Both the position numbers and the translations under genes were made by a program. Below the pieces are notes generated by a model. That model searched no databases and was not told the origin of the DNA. It saw only the letters and a list, made by a program, of their open reading frames with translations. A stretch of 64,000 nucleotides of DNA, taken from Quercus robur. Taxonomy: Eukaryota; Streptophyta; Magnoliopsida; Fagales; Fagaceae. Shown here one piece after another: positions 1-11,465 of the stretch (position 1 is the first letter of the stretch; every line of letters begins with the position of its first letter). The DNA lies in the NCBI RefSeq assembly GCF_932294415.1, contig NC_065535.1:67229862-67293861 (forward strand), given 5' to 3'.

Positions 1-1729
1 GTTGATCCCCATAATAAATTAAAACATGATTGGTAGTATAAAAATAAACAAATAATTTAGCATTGCATAATTGTAACAACGCCCAAATTGGCAAGTAACA
101 CGCTCCTTGCCCTCATTCACACTAGGTGCTGAATTTTGTTTGTCCTGCAAAAAGTGCAGAAATACATAAATAATGTTCAATATATATATATATATATACA
201 CACACATTTATGTCCCAATTAATATACAACAAGTCAACAACAAAACCCCAGTAACAAAAAAAGTCAACAACAAAAACTTAGTACCACAACTTTGGGTTGA
301 CTTTATTAAACACAATGTTAATCAAAGTGTATACCTTAATCATTTTATTAACCAAACAATTAATAAATGAAATGAGAAGATCTAAGAGAAGTAGGTAGAA
401 AGTCAGGATATAAAACATTGACAATTTGGCACTACCAATCAGATGACTGTTTAATTAATCCAAACAAGCATCATGTCAAACCAAGCTATAGACCATTACA
501 TATGGGCTACACACCAATGCTTGCATCTGCTAAAGAGTATGGACTAGAGGGTGAATCCCTATTGCTTTTACAACATCAAAACAAAGACAAACCAATTGTT
601 TAACATACTTCATAGGCAAATGGTATATGGTTTTTGAAAAGTTGTAGATCCTTTACCACTTGACCCACTATTCATTTGACTCATTATTCATTAATTTGGG
701 AACATGTGAATCTCAAACTCATATTATCGCATAATTACTAGGGAAAGAACATTAATCTAAATATATATCAACAAAGTTTAGCTCTAAATTAGTTTGGAGT
801 TATTTCCTCCAATTCAATACATGGTAATTTATAAGACTATATCACATGTTTTATTTTTAAAAAGTCATTTGATTAAAATTAGACATAGATGGTCTCCAAA
901 CCAATTCAAAGCTAAACTTTTTCTAATGTATATTATCTTAAGATTCTTAGACCTTGCCAAAAGTCTTGTAACTCAACTAGCACCCCTGATGTTTTTGACA
1001 AAAGCGTCCAAAGTTCAAATCTCCTCACCTAATTGTAACTATTGAATTTAAAAAAGAAAAGAAAATAAGAAGAGATTCTTGGACAAAGATCGGATGTTTT
1101 GATCCAACTCCAATTCAAGACTTCTAAGTCCAAATGGAGCTGTAAAGTGTAAACAAGTTGAGCCGAGTATAAAAAGTTCATGTTTCTTCATTTAATTTTA
1201 TTTCAAACACTAGCCAAGTTAGAGCTTATTAGCAAACAAGATTACATATTTAAGCATGGTTCTTTTTTTCAAAACAAGCTAGAGTTTGTTTACGAGCTAC
1301 ATAATTAACTTTTTTTTTCCCTATATATAGTAAAACCATGACTAAAATTTCTTATCATTTCACAAATCTATGAATTTTACTATGAATGAATTGTTTATTT
1401 TATCAACAAACTACATATACAAATTTGATGTTATATGAACATAGTTTCAGACTTATACAATTCATTCACAAGTGTATATAAGTACACTTTTAGTCAAATA
1501 CACATATAAAACTATAATATTATATTATAGTTAAATCGAGTTTTTATGTTTACAAATACATTTTTACACTTGAGCTTAACTTTATTTAATTGACTTTAAA
1601 CACAACCCAACCCAAGTTAAGTTTGAGTGGTTTATAAACAATTTGGTTCATATACCGCTTGATTCACACCCAACGGAATGATCTAGAGGCTATATGTTTG
1701 TATTTTTCTGAATTGGTTCCTCGCCCGTT
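1..1729. other. AT-rich intergenic stretch
   Basis: I recognise no gene here. The stretch is AT-rich, with a short (TA)n run at about 181-197. A possible tRNA-like SINE remnant lies near 957-1047 and is listed separately. Small open frames carry no recognisable motif and look random. Confidence 0.6.
957..1047 (+). repeat. SINE-like remnant (tRNA-like B box)
   Basis: The stretch has the look of a tRNA-derived SINE: an A-box-like 'GTAACTCAACTAGCA' near 965 and a B-box-like 'AGTTCAAATCTCC' near 1012, followed by A-rich sequence. Similar pieces occur elsewhere in the window (5.3, 14.2, 17.3 and 27.9 kb). No target duplication was identified, so this is a tentative call. Confidence 0.35.
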
Positions 1730-1820
1730 ACTTCAGCGCTAAAAATCCAAAGGAAGAGACACACATAAATAGAGACGGCGCTTGGCAATTATTCTAGCTT
1801 TTCGCCCGCGGTCACCACAA
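1730..1820 (+). other. Possible 5'-UTR exon of the RRP36-like gene
   Basis: A locally GC-richer segment of about 90 bases ends in a consensus-like splice donor (GTGAGC at 1821). A good acceptor (tttaacttttag, ending at 3120) lies 34 bases before the ATG of the RRP36-like reading frame. The two would define a 1.3-kb 5'-UTR intron. This is inferred from splice signals and composition only. Confidence 0.35.
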
Positions 1821-3153
1821 GTGAGCTGCTTCTTTTACTTCTTATTAATTATTATTATTATTGACAGTTAACACAGGCACTCTCTTTTTCGTTTTGTGTG
1901 TTATTTATATTTTCTAGATTCTGGAATAATTTAGGCTCGTCAATTTGAGGCTTACCTTTTTATTATTATTATTATATATTTATATGAACATGACTTGTGC
2001 AAGAGAGAAATTAATATAGGATCATGCTAAATAAGGTCTTTTGGTTATTGGTTAAGAATCTATTTTAGAAAAATTTTAACATCACTTTTATGAAAAATAA
2101 AAAAAACTGTCAAAACATTAATTGTTTTTTTTCTTTTCCCATAAAAACTTTCTTTAATTGAATTTTTAATCAGTGCTCTAAGGCACTCATTAGTATTTTC
2201 CATTAATATAATATCAAGGATTTATTGTTGATTAGCATATGACATATAAGCCTTTCCCAACAGTTTCAATACAACCCAGTGGCCTAAGTTTGCTCTTTTG
2301 TTGGGTTGCTCATGATTTTGTTGGGTTTGTTCATGGTTAGGTGTGGTTTCTGAGAAAATGTAACCAAAATATATATATAAAAATATATTTTATGACACAT
2401 GAGAACTTCTTTCATGTTAGTTGCACATCTAGACAATAATACTCACCATTAATGAAATTCCTATGAGCAACTGACTTCACTTGTGAGAACTAGTTACCGG
2501 GTAATCCAGGGACTATTCACCCTTAATGGGCTAAGCAGTTTATTCTCATGCCAAGGAGGTAAGAAAATTTAACAAAAAATTAAAATGGGTTTTAGAGTTT
2601 TGTTGGGTTTGTTCATCATTAAGTGGACAACTCCATCCTTAGCAAAATTCTCTGTGCAAATTGGGGTATACTTGGATGAATTTGACTGTGGTGTTGTTCT
2701 GTAGTGCAGTATTTGAACTAGTGTCTGAAGTTGAGTTTGTTTAGACTCTTCATTTGTGTTCTGTTGGTTTGGATTAGCTGGCTCCCAGCCCTGGAGCAAG
2801 TTTAGTCTTGGGTTGAAATCTTTGTCCTTAGTTCAATGAAATCCTGAATGATTGATGAGTATGCTAGGTTTAGAAGATTGAGTATGCCTGTCTTTGTTAG
2901 TTGTTAAAAAGCAACTTATCATTCAGGAAAGTGGTTGGAAACATTGTTATTTGTGTTATGTTGTTTATTTGGGACATTATGTATGCTTATGGTGTTAGAT
3001 TTTTATTTCACTCATATTATACAATAATGTCACAATCAAATTTTTACCTTTATCATTATAAATTTTTAAAAAATGATAATTTCATTGAACAATGAACATC
3101 AAGTTTTGTTTAACTTTTAGGGCAAACAAACCTGTTTGGTTCAGAGGCTAACA
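1821..3153. other. Putative 5'-UTR intron or intergenic DNA
   Basis: I see no coding region. The phrase 'TTTGTTGGGTTTGTTCAT' occurs twice, near 2319 and 2601, which suggests a local duplication. If the 1730-1820 exon is real, this stretch is the leader intron of the RRP36-like copy. Confidence 0.4.
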
Positions 3154-4429
3154 ATGAAGAAAACCGATTACCTGGTTTCCAATTCAACCAAAACAAAGTT
3201 CAAGGACAGTGATGAACACGAATTGTCCTCTTTTGAACATGTGAGAAACCCTAAACACCTGCACATTTTTATTTAATTATTTTGTCAATAGTCCAATTTA
3301 TTTTACTTCTTAAAAATAAGTTCAATTATTTTTTTAAAATTTAGAAAAGTTTTCATTAATAATGCTTTGAATATTAAAAAAATTTTATTTTTTCTTTTTT
3401 TGAATAATAGGAGAATAGAGATGAACATGAATTGTCGTCTTTGGAAGATGTGAGTAACAGTAACCCACACAAAAAGTTTTCAGATTTCTAATTTAAATTG
3501 TTTTAAGTTCAATTATTGATTTTTTTTTTTAATATGTTCCTTTTAAACGATTTTTTTAATAATAGGAGGAGGAGGAGGAGATAGAGCGTGAGTGACATTT
3601 GAACATTTATAAAAAGTGCGTTCAGATGGTTCGCATTGGGTCTATAAAAAGCCGAATCAAGAAAAGAAATCCGGGCTGGCAAACAAGAATAGGTAATGAT
3701 TTGCTTGTGGCTTGGTTAAATTTTTATTTTGCTATGTTGTTTTGGTCATTTTTTAAGTAGTGTGTGGAATTAGTGGCTTATTGTTGGAATTGTGTAAAGG
3801 CCGATGAAGGCAAGTTGCAAGAAGCCGGTTGGAAGGCTTAGAGAGGTGGAACAAATTCCTAAGAGGGTAAGTTTGACTGTGTTAATGTTGTTTTTGTGAA
3901 ATATTTTTGTTGGTTGTTTTATAGTGGCTATTGTTGAGGTAGTGTTCAATTTTATGTATTTGTTTATTGGGTTGGAATTGTATGATTGAGATTTGTTTTG
4001 CTTTATAATTGATGGGTTTTGTAAATTGGATATTGTTCTATTAAGTGCTCTTGGTAAAAAAGAATGGAAAAATATAAGATTTCAAAGTAAGTAGCTGGTG
4101 TCTATGCTTGAATTTGAGGCTTTATAGACTCACCTGTGAGATCTGACGAGCAAACAGGACCTCAATAGAATGTTTCTTAATGACAAATTGGCCATGGATT
4201 TCTAATTAATTAGAATCAAATGCTTTTAGGAATTCTAGTTTTTATCCTTTGTAAAATAAGTTTGTGTCAATGGTAAAGATTCAGCTAGCAGCAGCAGGGC
4301 ATTTAAGGTATGTCTGCCATTGATCTATGTTTATCCCCAGATTGTACATACCTAAATAACTAGTAGGCTGCCAATGGGTAGCATTGTTCCTGGATTTTTT
4401 ATGTCTGGAGTCTAATGCTCATTGCTCAA

Positions 4430-4832
4430 GAGCTTTGGATTATGGTGTTCATTTTGTTTGGGTTCTTGTGGGTTATGCCAAGGGGTTTGCTGGAGCTTTT
4501 AGCTAGTTGGCAAGGCAGGTTTGGTAGAAGCGGTAGTGTGATTTGGAATGTGATCCCTCACTGTATCATGTGGTGTCTTTGGTGGAGAGAAATGCTAGGA
4601 CCTTTGAAGGACGTGAAAAATCTAGTCCAGATCTCAAGCTTTCCTTCCTCAAATCTTTATTTAAGTGGATGACTTTATTTTCTTTTGCTAATATGCTTGA
4701 GATGCTTGATAGTTGTTTGTTTTGCGCTAATTGTTGGTCTTTCTTTTTCTAATATGTTTGAGAGACACATCTTGTGTACATGGGTTGCCTCTTTTATCAT
4801 TTATTTAAATAAGTATTTTGTTATAAAAAAAT
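4430..4832 (+). mobile_element. LINE 3'-end fragment in RRP36 intron
   Basis: Within the large intron 3867-5087, two overlapping frames read like the C-terminus of an L1 LINE ORF2: 'WNVIPHCIMWCLWW' continues after a frameshift as 'RNARTFEGREKSS' and 'LSFLKSLFKWM'. The end is AT-rich with a short A run near 4826. It is 5'-truncated and broken. Confidence 0.6.
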
Positions 4833-5314
4833 GCTTACTTTTTATCATGCCCGTAATGATACATATTTTACTAGTTTGTGTTTCTATAAAGGGTCTTACT
4901 CTCCTTATTGCTATGATGGGACTGGTAAAATTTGTAGTCTTGGAATATAAGATGTACATAACATCTCATGTTCCAAATAAACATCTTTTGGTAAATTAGT
5001 AGTTATGTTTAGTTATGTTTATATATGCTCTTTTACATTGATGTATGTCAGAAATGTCAGATGACATTGATATTTCATTATCTTTAGGTTGTACGTGACC
5101 CCCGTTTTGAATCTTTATGTGGTACTGGTACATTTGATGATAAGCAGTAGCCTCTGTGTGTGTGTTTGTCTTTTTGGTTTCATTTTTTTTTTGGTCAAGT
5201 AATCCATGTTATTTCATCCTTCTTCTCCCCCCAGTGGTGGGCAATTCGGTGACAAGGCTCTAATTAAATATTTTCTGATGTGAGGTTTTCAGTACTTGCT
5301 AATATTTTATTGCA

Positions 5315-5428
5315 GATCATGCCAATGAGCTCTTATGCAAAGGAAACCTTCTCCCCTTGTAAGAGCAAGGTAGAGTTCGTGTGTTCAAGACCCCTTGGTT
5401 ATTTGTGTAGTTACTAATAAAGAAAATA
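5315..5428 (+). repeat. SINE-like fragment shared with 14.2 kb
   Basis: The segment starts with 'CCAATGAGCTC', then runs through 'GAGCAAGGTAGAGTT', a B-box-like 'GTGTTCAAGACCCC' and 'GTAGTTACTAATAA'. A clearly related copy lies at 14222-14335 in an RPE intron. Two copies in introns of different genes suggest a dispersed, SINE-type repeat. Confidence 0.5.
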
Positions 5429-5916
5429 TTGTAGATCATCTGTGTGCTGGTTGTCTTCTTCCCAGCACTGAATTTTTTTTTACTAAAATGGAAATCGACA
5501 TTTTCCAATTTTTTCTTTAACATTACTTTGTAAGCACTTTTGTTGTGTGGATAATATATATTGGATCTTACAGGTTTAGGAGAAAATATAATTTTCTATT
5601 TAAGAAATATCTTCCTGATGAAATAAAGGTAATCCCTTTTTTTCTTTTTTCTTTTTTTCTTTTTTTTTTTAATTTATGATGAATATGAAACTTTCTTTTA
5701 ATTTATTCTGCTTCTTGTTAATTACTCCTCTGTGAAACTTTATTTTCGGTGTAACAGGAAGAACAGAAGAAATTAGACAAATCCAAGGATCCATATGCCT
5801 GCAACAGATTTAAACGCAGCATAGTTTGGATGGTAAGTGCCCAACCCTTTTGGAAAATATCTAACTCTGATTCTTTTTTTTCTTTTTTTTTAGTAAAGAA
5901 GACGATTCATTAACAA

Positions 5917-6960
5917 CTAAAAAGAAACAACAAGGTCATTGCAGATCCTATTAAAGAATCTGCCATTACAATCCTCATCCAAAACACACCTAATATCTTC
6001 AGGTGGACTATCAAAACTAACAAAGCTTAAGACTTGCACAGTCCCTAATCTAGCTAACATGTCTGCACAGTGACTAGCTTGTCGGTAGCGGTGCTTAACT
6101 TGAACTTGTTGGAACAGCCCCATCAGCTGTCTACAGTCATCCAAGATCGGAGAAATTATGTTATTCTTATAGCTTGAATTCTGAAAAATATCAACAATTG
6201 CTTTGGCATCAAGCTCAACAATGATGGAAGGTATATTGAGATTATAGCATAAAGAAAGACCATCTCTAAGGCCCCATAGCTCTGCCACAAAGCTAGTAGT
6301 TGTCCCAATTCTCCTTGCAAAACCAGCCTGCTAGTTATCGTGATCATCCCTTAGCAACCCCCCACATCCTGCCAGTCCCGAGTTTCCATCAGCAGACCTG
6401 TCCGTATTAAGCTTTACCCAACCAAATGGTGGTTTCTCCCAGCGCACCCTCTTGATAACATGGCGTGTCAACCCCCTTGGTGTTGCAACACAGCACACAT
6501 ATTCCATAGCTTGTTTTAAAATCTCAGACGCCAAACTTGGATTCTGGCTTTTCCTATTGAAGACAAAACCATTCCTACTCTTCCAAATGCTCCAAATGGC
6601 AATGGGAAAAACAACTTTCCAAGGAGTTTTCCCAGCCATGTGATTGGTGTTTGTCCTACCATTCATATCTAGCCAGTCATGTAGTTTAGACATCCAAAAG
6701 CCGTGATTACTCAATTGCACACCAAGCTGTCTCCACACCGATTGAACCCAGGAGCAATCCCTGAGAGCATGCAAAATAGATTTAGCTTCCCTAATACAAA
6801 TGGGGCAAACCACATCTTCCACCACATCTTTCCTTGCAAGGCCCTCCTTCACTCCAATGCTATTGTGAACACATTGCCACATGAAAGTTTTAATGCGAGG
6901 TAAGGTTGGAGCTTTCCAAAGCCATCTCGCTGTAAAAGGAGAGGTTGAAACTTCCCCCAT
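5917..6960 (-). pseudogene. LINE ORF2, zf-RVT and RNase H region
   Basis: The 6960-6331 frame has the zinc-finger/RT-associated module: 'WLWKAPTLPRIKTFMWQC', 'CPICIREAKSILHALRDCSW' with paired cysteines and histidine. It then gives the start of an RNase H fold ('GWVKLNTDRSADG', 'AGCGGLLRDDHDN'). A frame change near 6330 leads into 6288-5917 with 'AELWGLRDGLSLCYNLN', 'VELDAKAIVDI' and 'HRYRQASHCADMLARLG', the rest of the RNase H. The stretch 7824-6960 between RT and this module is coding-like but broken. Confidence 0.82.
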
Positions 6961-7823
6961 TGCAACTTTGTAGGCACTCTTCAGCTCAAAACAGCCCTTC
7001 GGATTCTCAGCCCAAGCAAGCTTATCACGGCCTCTACTAGTAAGGGAAAAAGGGGTAGCTTGGAGCTTTTCCTTGATGTCTGGGGGAGATCAAAAGGCAT
7101 ATGACTCCAATCCAACCCCAATTCCACCATAATATCCTTTATTTCCTAGTTGGCAGCATCCCGGGTTAGGGGCCCTTGAATGAGCTGCCTGAGAAGGCCT
7201 TCCTTCAACCACTTGCCATACCAGAAGCTTAGAGTACTACACCTCCCAAACATCCAGACACTCCCTTTAGTAAAAACTTCTCTTCCTTTTTTAATTGCAG
7301 CCTAAACCCTTGACCAAGGCAACTTATCTGCATTTGCCGTATTCACCCTTCTGTTGTTACAGTATTTTGATCTAAGAACTTGAGACCAAGGAGCTTCATT
7401 CTCGGTATGGAATCTCCAATTGAGTTTTGCTAGCATGGCGATATTTCTCCCCCTAACTATTTGAAGTCCAAGACCCCCATCTTCCTTTGTCTTGGTAACT
7501 TTCTGCCACTCGACCCAATGAATCTTCTTTGCTAAATCTGAAGTGCCCCAAAGAAAATTACGATTAACTCTGTCTATACCATCTAGAATTTTCTCCGGTA
7601 ATAAGGTACACTACATGACATATGATGGAATTGCCGCTGAGGAAGCCTGAATGAGTACATTCCGTCCAACCAATGATAGTAAATTGACCTTCCAACCCGC
7701 AAGTTTCTACTTTACTCTATCCAAAATGAAGTTGTAATCTTGGAAAGAGGCACCCAACACCCTCATAGGAATTCCCAAGTACTTACCAATGTTTGGGGTA
7801 GATGCAAAACCCAGAACATCGCT

Positions 7824-9382
7824 CTAGGACTCTCTAGTGTCCCTATCAACATTAGGAGAGAAAAAAAAAACTCTTGACTTAGCTTCACTCACAGATTGAC
7901 CCGACAAGCTGCAGAACATATCCAAGACATCTCTTATAGCTAAGCAATTAGTGAGATCCACTTTGGCAAAAAACACAAGGTCATCCGCAAAGAGCAAATG
8001 AGAGAAGTCCATGAAAAGGTATGGGGATAACGGATCCCCTTGCCTTATCCCTCTTGAGGGGTAAAACAGATCAAACGCTTCACCATTGACCAACATCGAG
8101 GTAGATATCGTCGAAACATAGCTCATAATGACCTCAATAAGATCCATGGGAAAATTAGCTCTGTAAAGCATATCTTTAATGAAACTCCATTCGAGCTTAT
8201 CATATGCCTTCTCCAAATCAATTTTCAACACCATATAACCTACCTTTCCTCTCTTTTTGCTGATGGAATGTATGACTTCTTGGGCTATAATTGCATTGTC
8301 AATACCCCTTCTTCCCGGAACAAAGGCAGTTTGGAGGGGGGAGATGAGCTTGTCTAAAAAAGGTCTTAGTCTAGCCACTATGATCTTTGTGATAATCTTA
8401 TAGACTGTATTGCATAGACTTATAGGTCTATAATTTCCTAAAGTCTCCGGGCCTTGGATCTTTGGAATAAGAGTAATGTGAGTCCTATTCAAATATTCAA
8501 GAACTCTTCTCTCTACAAAAACCCTCTTAACTTCATCAATTACTAAGCTTCCCACTATCAACCAAAATCTATGGAAGAACCCCGCATGCAAACCATTTGG
8601 TCCCGAAGCTTTAAAAGCTTTTAAACACCACAAGGTAGCTTTAATTTCATCTTTCGTTGCAACCCCACTGATACTAAACTTCTTTTCATCCGTGAGTTTG
8701 GCCTGCCATTGGGAAGATGCCGAAGCTACCCTAGGGCCACTAAGGAAGGAGGATGTGATCCTTAACTCCACTGTCCTCATAAATCCATTCCCCCACTGCA
8801 TTTTTAATTGCCAAAATTTGGTTTCTTTTCCTTCTCACCAGCGTTGAGACATTGTAGAAGGCAATGTTCCTATCCCCTTGTATCATTTAGCTAACCCGAG
8901 ACTTGAGAGCCCAAAGTTCCTCTTCCTGACTTAGAATCGTATCAAATTCTTTCACCAAATCTTTCTCAAGGTTTAGGAGGAAATTTGAAGGCTTAGAAGC
9001 TACAGCCCGCTGGATACCGTTCAATCTCACCATAATATTCCTTTTTTTTAACAAAGATATTGCCAAAGTGTTTTCTATTCCACTCGATGGCATTCTTTGA
9101 AAAGAGATCAATTGCCTCTCCAAGGTTATGAGGCTGTCTCCAAGCCTGAGTTACAATGTTTGGGAAAATGGGGCCAGTCAACCAGCAGGTTTGGAACTTG
9201 AAAGGTTTGGCTCTCCCAGTGCTTGTTCTTGGGAGTATATCAAGCATAACAGGGTAGTGATTCGAGTGGCACCTAGTGAAATGCATAATTCTAGCATCCA
9301 AGTAGAGTAAGCACCAGCTAGGATTAACGAAAAATCTGTCTAGTCTTTCTTGAATAAGAGCATGGACTTCCCTTTTATTCGT
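7824..9382 (-). pseudogene. LINE ORF2, linker and reverse transcriptase domain
   Basis: After a linker (9301-8887) the RT domain (8801-7824) shows 'LIPKIQGPETLGNYRPISL', 'LRPFLDKLISPLQTAFVPGR', 'KIDLEKAYDKLEW' and 'SRGIRQGDPLSPYLF', then the FADD active-site box 'LLFADDLVFFAK'. Between 'SPYLF' and 'FSHLLFADD' about 30 residues usual for plant L1 RTs are missing, consistent with an in-frame deletion near 8015. With the linker stops, this makes the domain inactive. Confidence 0.85.
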
Positions 9383-9934
9383 CTAAGTGAATTGCGGACC
9401 CGTAAACCTAATGTCAATCATGTTGCAATTATTCAGACACTCCTTGAATAGCAAAAAACTATTAACCCCAATAGCTCTACCCCTAAACTTATCCTCAGCT
9501 GTAAGAGTTTCATTGAAATCACTCGCAAGAACCCACGACATATCATGAAGCTCTACGATTTTATTTAAATTATTCCATAAAATGCGCATTTCGGCCCTTC
9601 TAAGACTAGCATAAATTGCAGAAATTAACCAGCTAGAATTAGAATTCAATACCTTAACTACGGCGTGGATCTCTTGCTCGGTATTGGACAGTAGGTTAAT
9701 CTCCACCTTGTCTGAATTCCAGAGCATCCAAAGTCCACTTGCATACCTGATAATGTCCGTGTGAATCACACCATCAAAAGGGAGTCGGTCAGTAATTTCT
9801 CTAGCCCTCTCACCACCAACTTTTGTTTCCATCAGGACTAGAATAGCTGAGTTGTGGATCCGAATCAATTCTCTAACATGACTTTGGAAGGTGGGCTTCA
9901 AAGCTCCCCTACAATTCCATATAATGACATTCAT
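9383..9934 (-). pseudogene. LINE ORF2, AP-endonuclease domain
   Basis: The frame begins 'MNVIIWNCRG', the conserved start of the exonuclease-endonuclease-phosphatase fold that nicks the target site. It continues with 'VLMETKVGG' (catalytic Glu region), 'ISAIYAS' and 'WVLASDFNET' (the usual D-N pair is present). It ends at a TAG right after 'FTGPQFT'. The same frame stays coding-like beyond that stop ('TNKREVHALIQERLDRFF'), so the stop is a single inactivating change. Confidence 0.8.
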
Positions 9935-10830
9935 GAGAAAAAAACGTGTTGAAGGATGAGACGCTCGTCAAAAGGAGGCATCAACTTGACCACCTCCCTC
10001 AAAATCCATCCGAGCCAATTCAGTATCTCCATGGTTTGTCCCTCCCTAGAAACAGCGTCGGGTTGTGTTAAAGCACACTCATCTCCAATATCTGCGATAA
10101 AGCCTGAAGACTGAACATCTTTGTCAGTTGAACGACATGTACCCACCACGGTTGAACCATCATTATCGGCTGGAACGCATGTACCCACCATGGGTTCATC
10201 GCTTCCAACCAAGCTGGATCCACGAAAGCTAGATCGCCCTCCCTCATGCTTGTCTCGGTCCATGGAAAAATTATCTTCCATCGGAACTCTGTTAGGACGA
10301 TTTCTGGAATCTCCACCACAATTCCCTCTAAACATAAAAGCCCACCTCTAGCGACGGCATGGTTGAGGATTGAAGCTCAGTCAGAGTTCTTGAATGTGGT
10401 TCACCCTTACTTCTCTGCTCTGGCATTCCATCACTCTTGATTTGAAACGATCTTTTCTGGTGAAGCTAGTTTACAAACTAATCTGGTGTGGAGAAGGCTT
10501 GGCAACTACTAGCTGCTCCTTGTAAAACTTCCTTATGTGCCCTAGCTCGTGTAAAGGCTTTCTTGCCTTTGACCGAAGCTCTAAGGCTAGGCTTACTAGA
10601 CATTACTTCGGCCTCAACCCACCCTTTAGCGTTACCCACTTCAATCTTATATGGGCTTTGTTCCGTAGAAGCTGAGGCTTGAAGAGTATCAATACTACCT
10701 ACACTGAAGGCAACATTTGCCATATGGGCTTCATTAATAGGCTTTTGAGGTGTGAGTTTCCTTTTAGCCTCCTTAGTAGGCCCCTCACTGAACTTAAACT
10801 TCCCCATAGCGTTATTGATTCTGGCCTCGT
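9931..10830 (-). pseudogene. LINE ORF1 remnant (gag-like C-terminal part)
   Basis: Two adjoining minus-strand frames (about 10830-10478 and 10335-9931) fit the low-complexity C-terminal half of a plant L1 ORF1: basic and Ser/Thr-rich, e.g. 'MGKFKFSEGPTKEAKRKLTP'. The usual DUF4283 and CCHC zinc knuckle at the N-terminus are not present, so the element is probably 5'-truncated. Its stop codon overlaps the ORF2 start as ATGA (9934-9931), a stop/start overlap that would suit reinitiation of translation. Confidence 0.6.
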
Positions 10831-11465
10831 TAACAATCGGTACATGATAGTCTCATTATCTATGCTACAAACTACATCTCTTTCAATGTACAAAACCAAA
10901 CAATCATTCATCCACTGAATGTAGAACAAATTATGGAGAAAATTTTAATTTTATTGGCATAAAAAAAACTGAGGGTGTTACCAATTTTTTTTTGGAAGGG
11001 TAGACAAATAAATTTTTTTAAATAATTATGTATATAAAAAAAAAAATTCAGGTCAGGGTGGTCCTAGGAGATGTATACGTGTATATCCTTCCATCTTGGT
11101 TAAGGTGGTAAATATCTCCACTCTGCAGGGGGAGTTGGGTTTAGGTTTTTTAAGTTTTGTCACTGTAGTTTAGGTTCCTTTTGCTTCTTAATTTTTTTTT
11201 CTCATAAGTTGGATTGATGCAAGAAGTATAATCTATGTAAGTTACTAAGTTGTTTTTTTTTTTTTTTTTTTTAAATGTTTTTCCAAATTTAATTTTTGAG
11301 TTTGAATTTGTTTTCTTTTTCAATTTTGGTCTTTAATGTTGTTGAGGATTTTATAGGATGTAATTTTGGTTCAATATAATCCCTTAAGTCCATTAAAAAG
11401 AGGCTCTAGGAATGGAATAATAAGATGGTTCTCCAAGCTTGGTGGTGATTCCAACTTCAAATACC

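Larger units (their letters stand above)
3154..5832 (+). pseudogene. RRP36: RRP36 (rRNA biogenesis protein) unprocessed pseudogene, 3' end missing
   Basis: RRP36 (DUF947 family) is a nucleolar factor for early 18S pre-rRNA cleavage in the 90S pre-ribosome. Seven exons can be joined by GT/AG sites: 3154-3240, 3411-3449, 3566-3692, 3800-3866, 5088-5146, 5574-5628 and 5758-5832. They encode family hallmarks: an acidic N-terminus, 'SDGSHWVYKKPNQEKKSG', 'KKPVGRLREVEQIPKR', 'VVRDPRFESLCGT', 'FRRKYNFLFKKYLPDEIK' and 'KSKDPYACNRFKRSIVWM'. Two defects are visible in exon 3: a frameshift after 'EEIERE' (near 3590) and a TAA (near 3608) where the frame continues on both sides. The basic C-terminal third, with its 'AEHKKKEREAAKQGKRPFYL'-type block, is absent; after the last donor at 5833 comes a LINE and then no matching exon before the next gene at 13.5 kb. 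The introns show that this is a DNA-level duplicate, not a retrocopy. Confidence 0.88.
5875..10930 (-). mobile_element. L1-type LINE, minus strand, degenerate
   Basis: A non-LTR retrotransposon of about 5 kb lies in antisense to the RRP36-like copy, just after its last recognisable splice donor. Read on the minus strand it has an ORF1 remnant, an ORF2 with AP-endonuclease, reverse transcriptase, a zinc-finger/RT-associated region and a terminal RNase H, then a poly(A) tail seen as T-rich sequence at 5874-5893. It carries several stops and frameshifts and is not autonomous. The 5' part of ORF1 is missing, so the right boundary (about 10.83-10.93 kb) is uncertain, and no target duplication was identified. 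Confidence 0.88.

Noticed and set aside
6452-6903. Plus-strand frames inside the 6-7 kb LINE.
   Set aside because: They are antisense to the zf-RVT/RNase H coding frame of the LINE and have no independent features.
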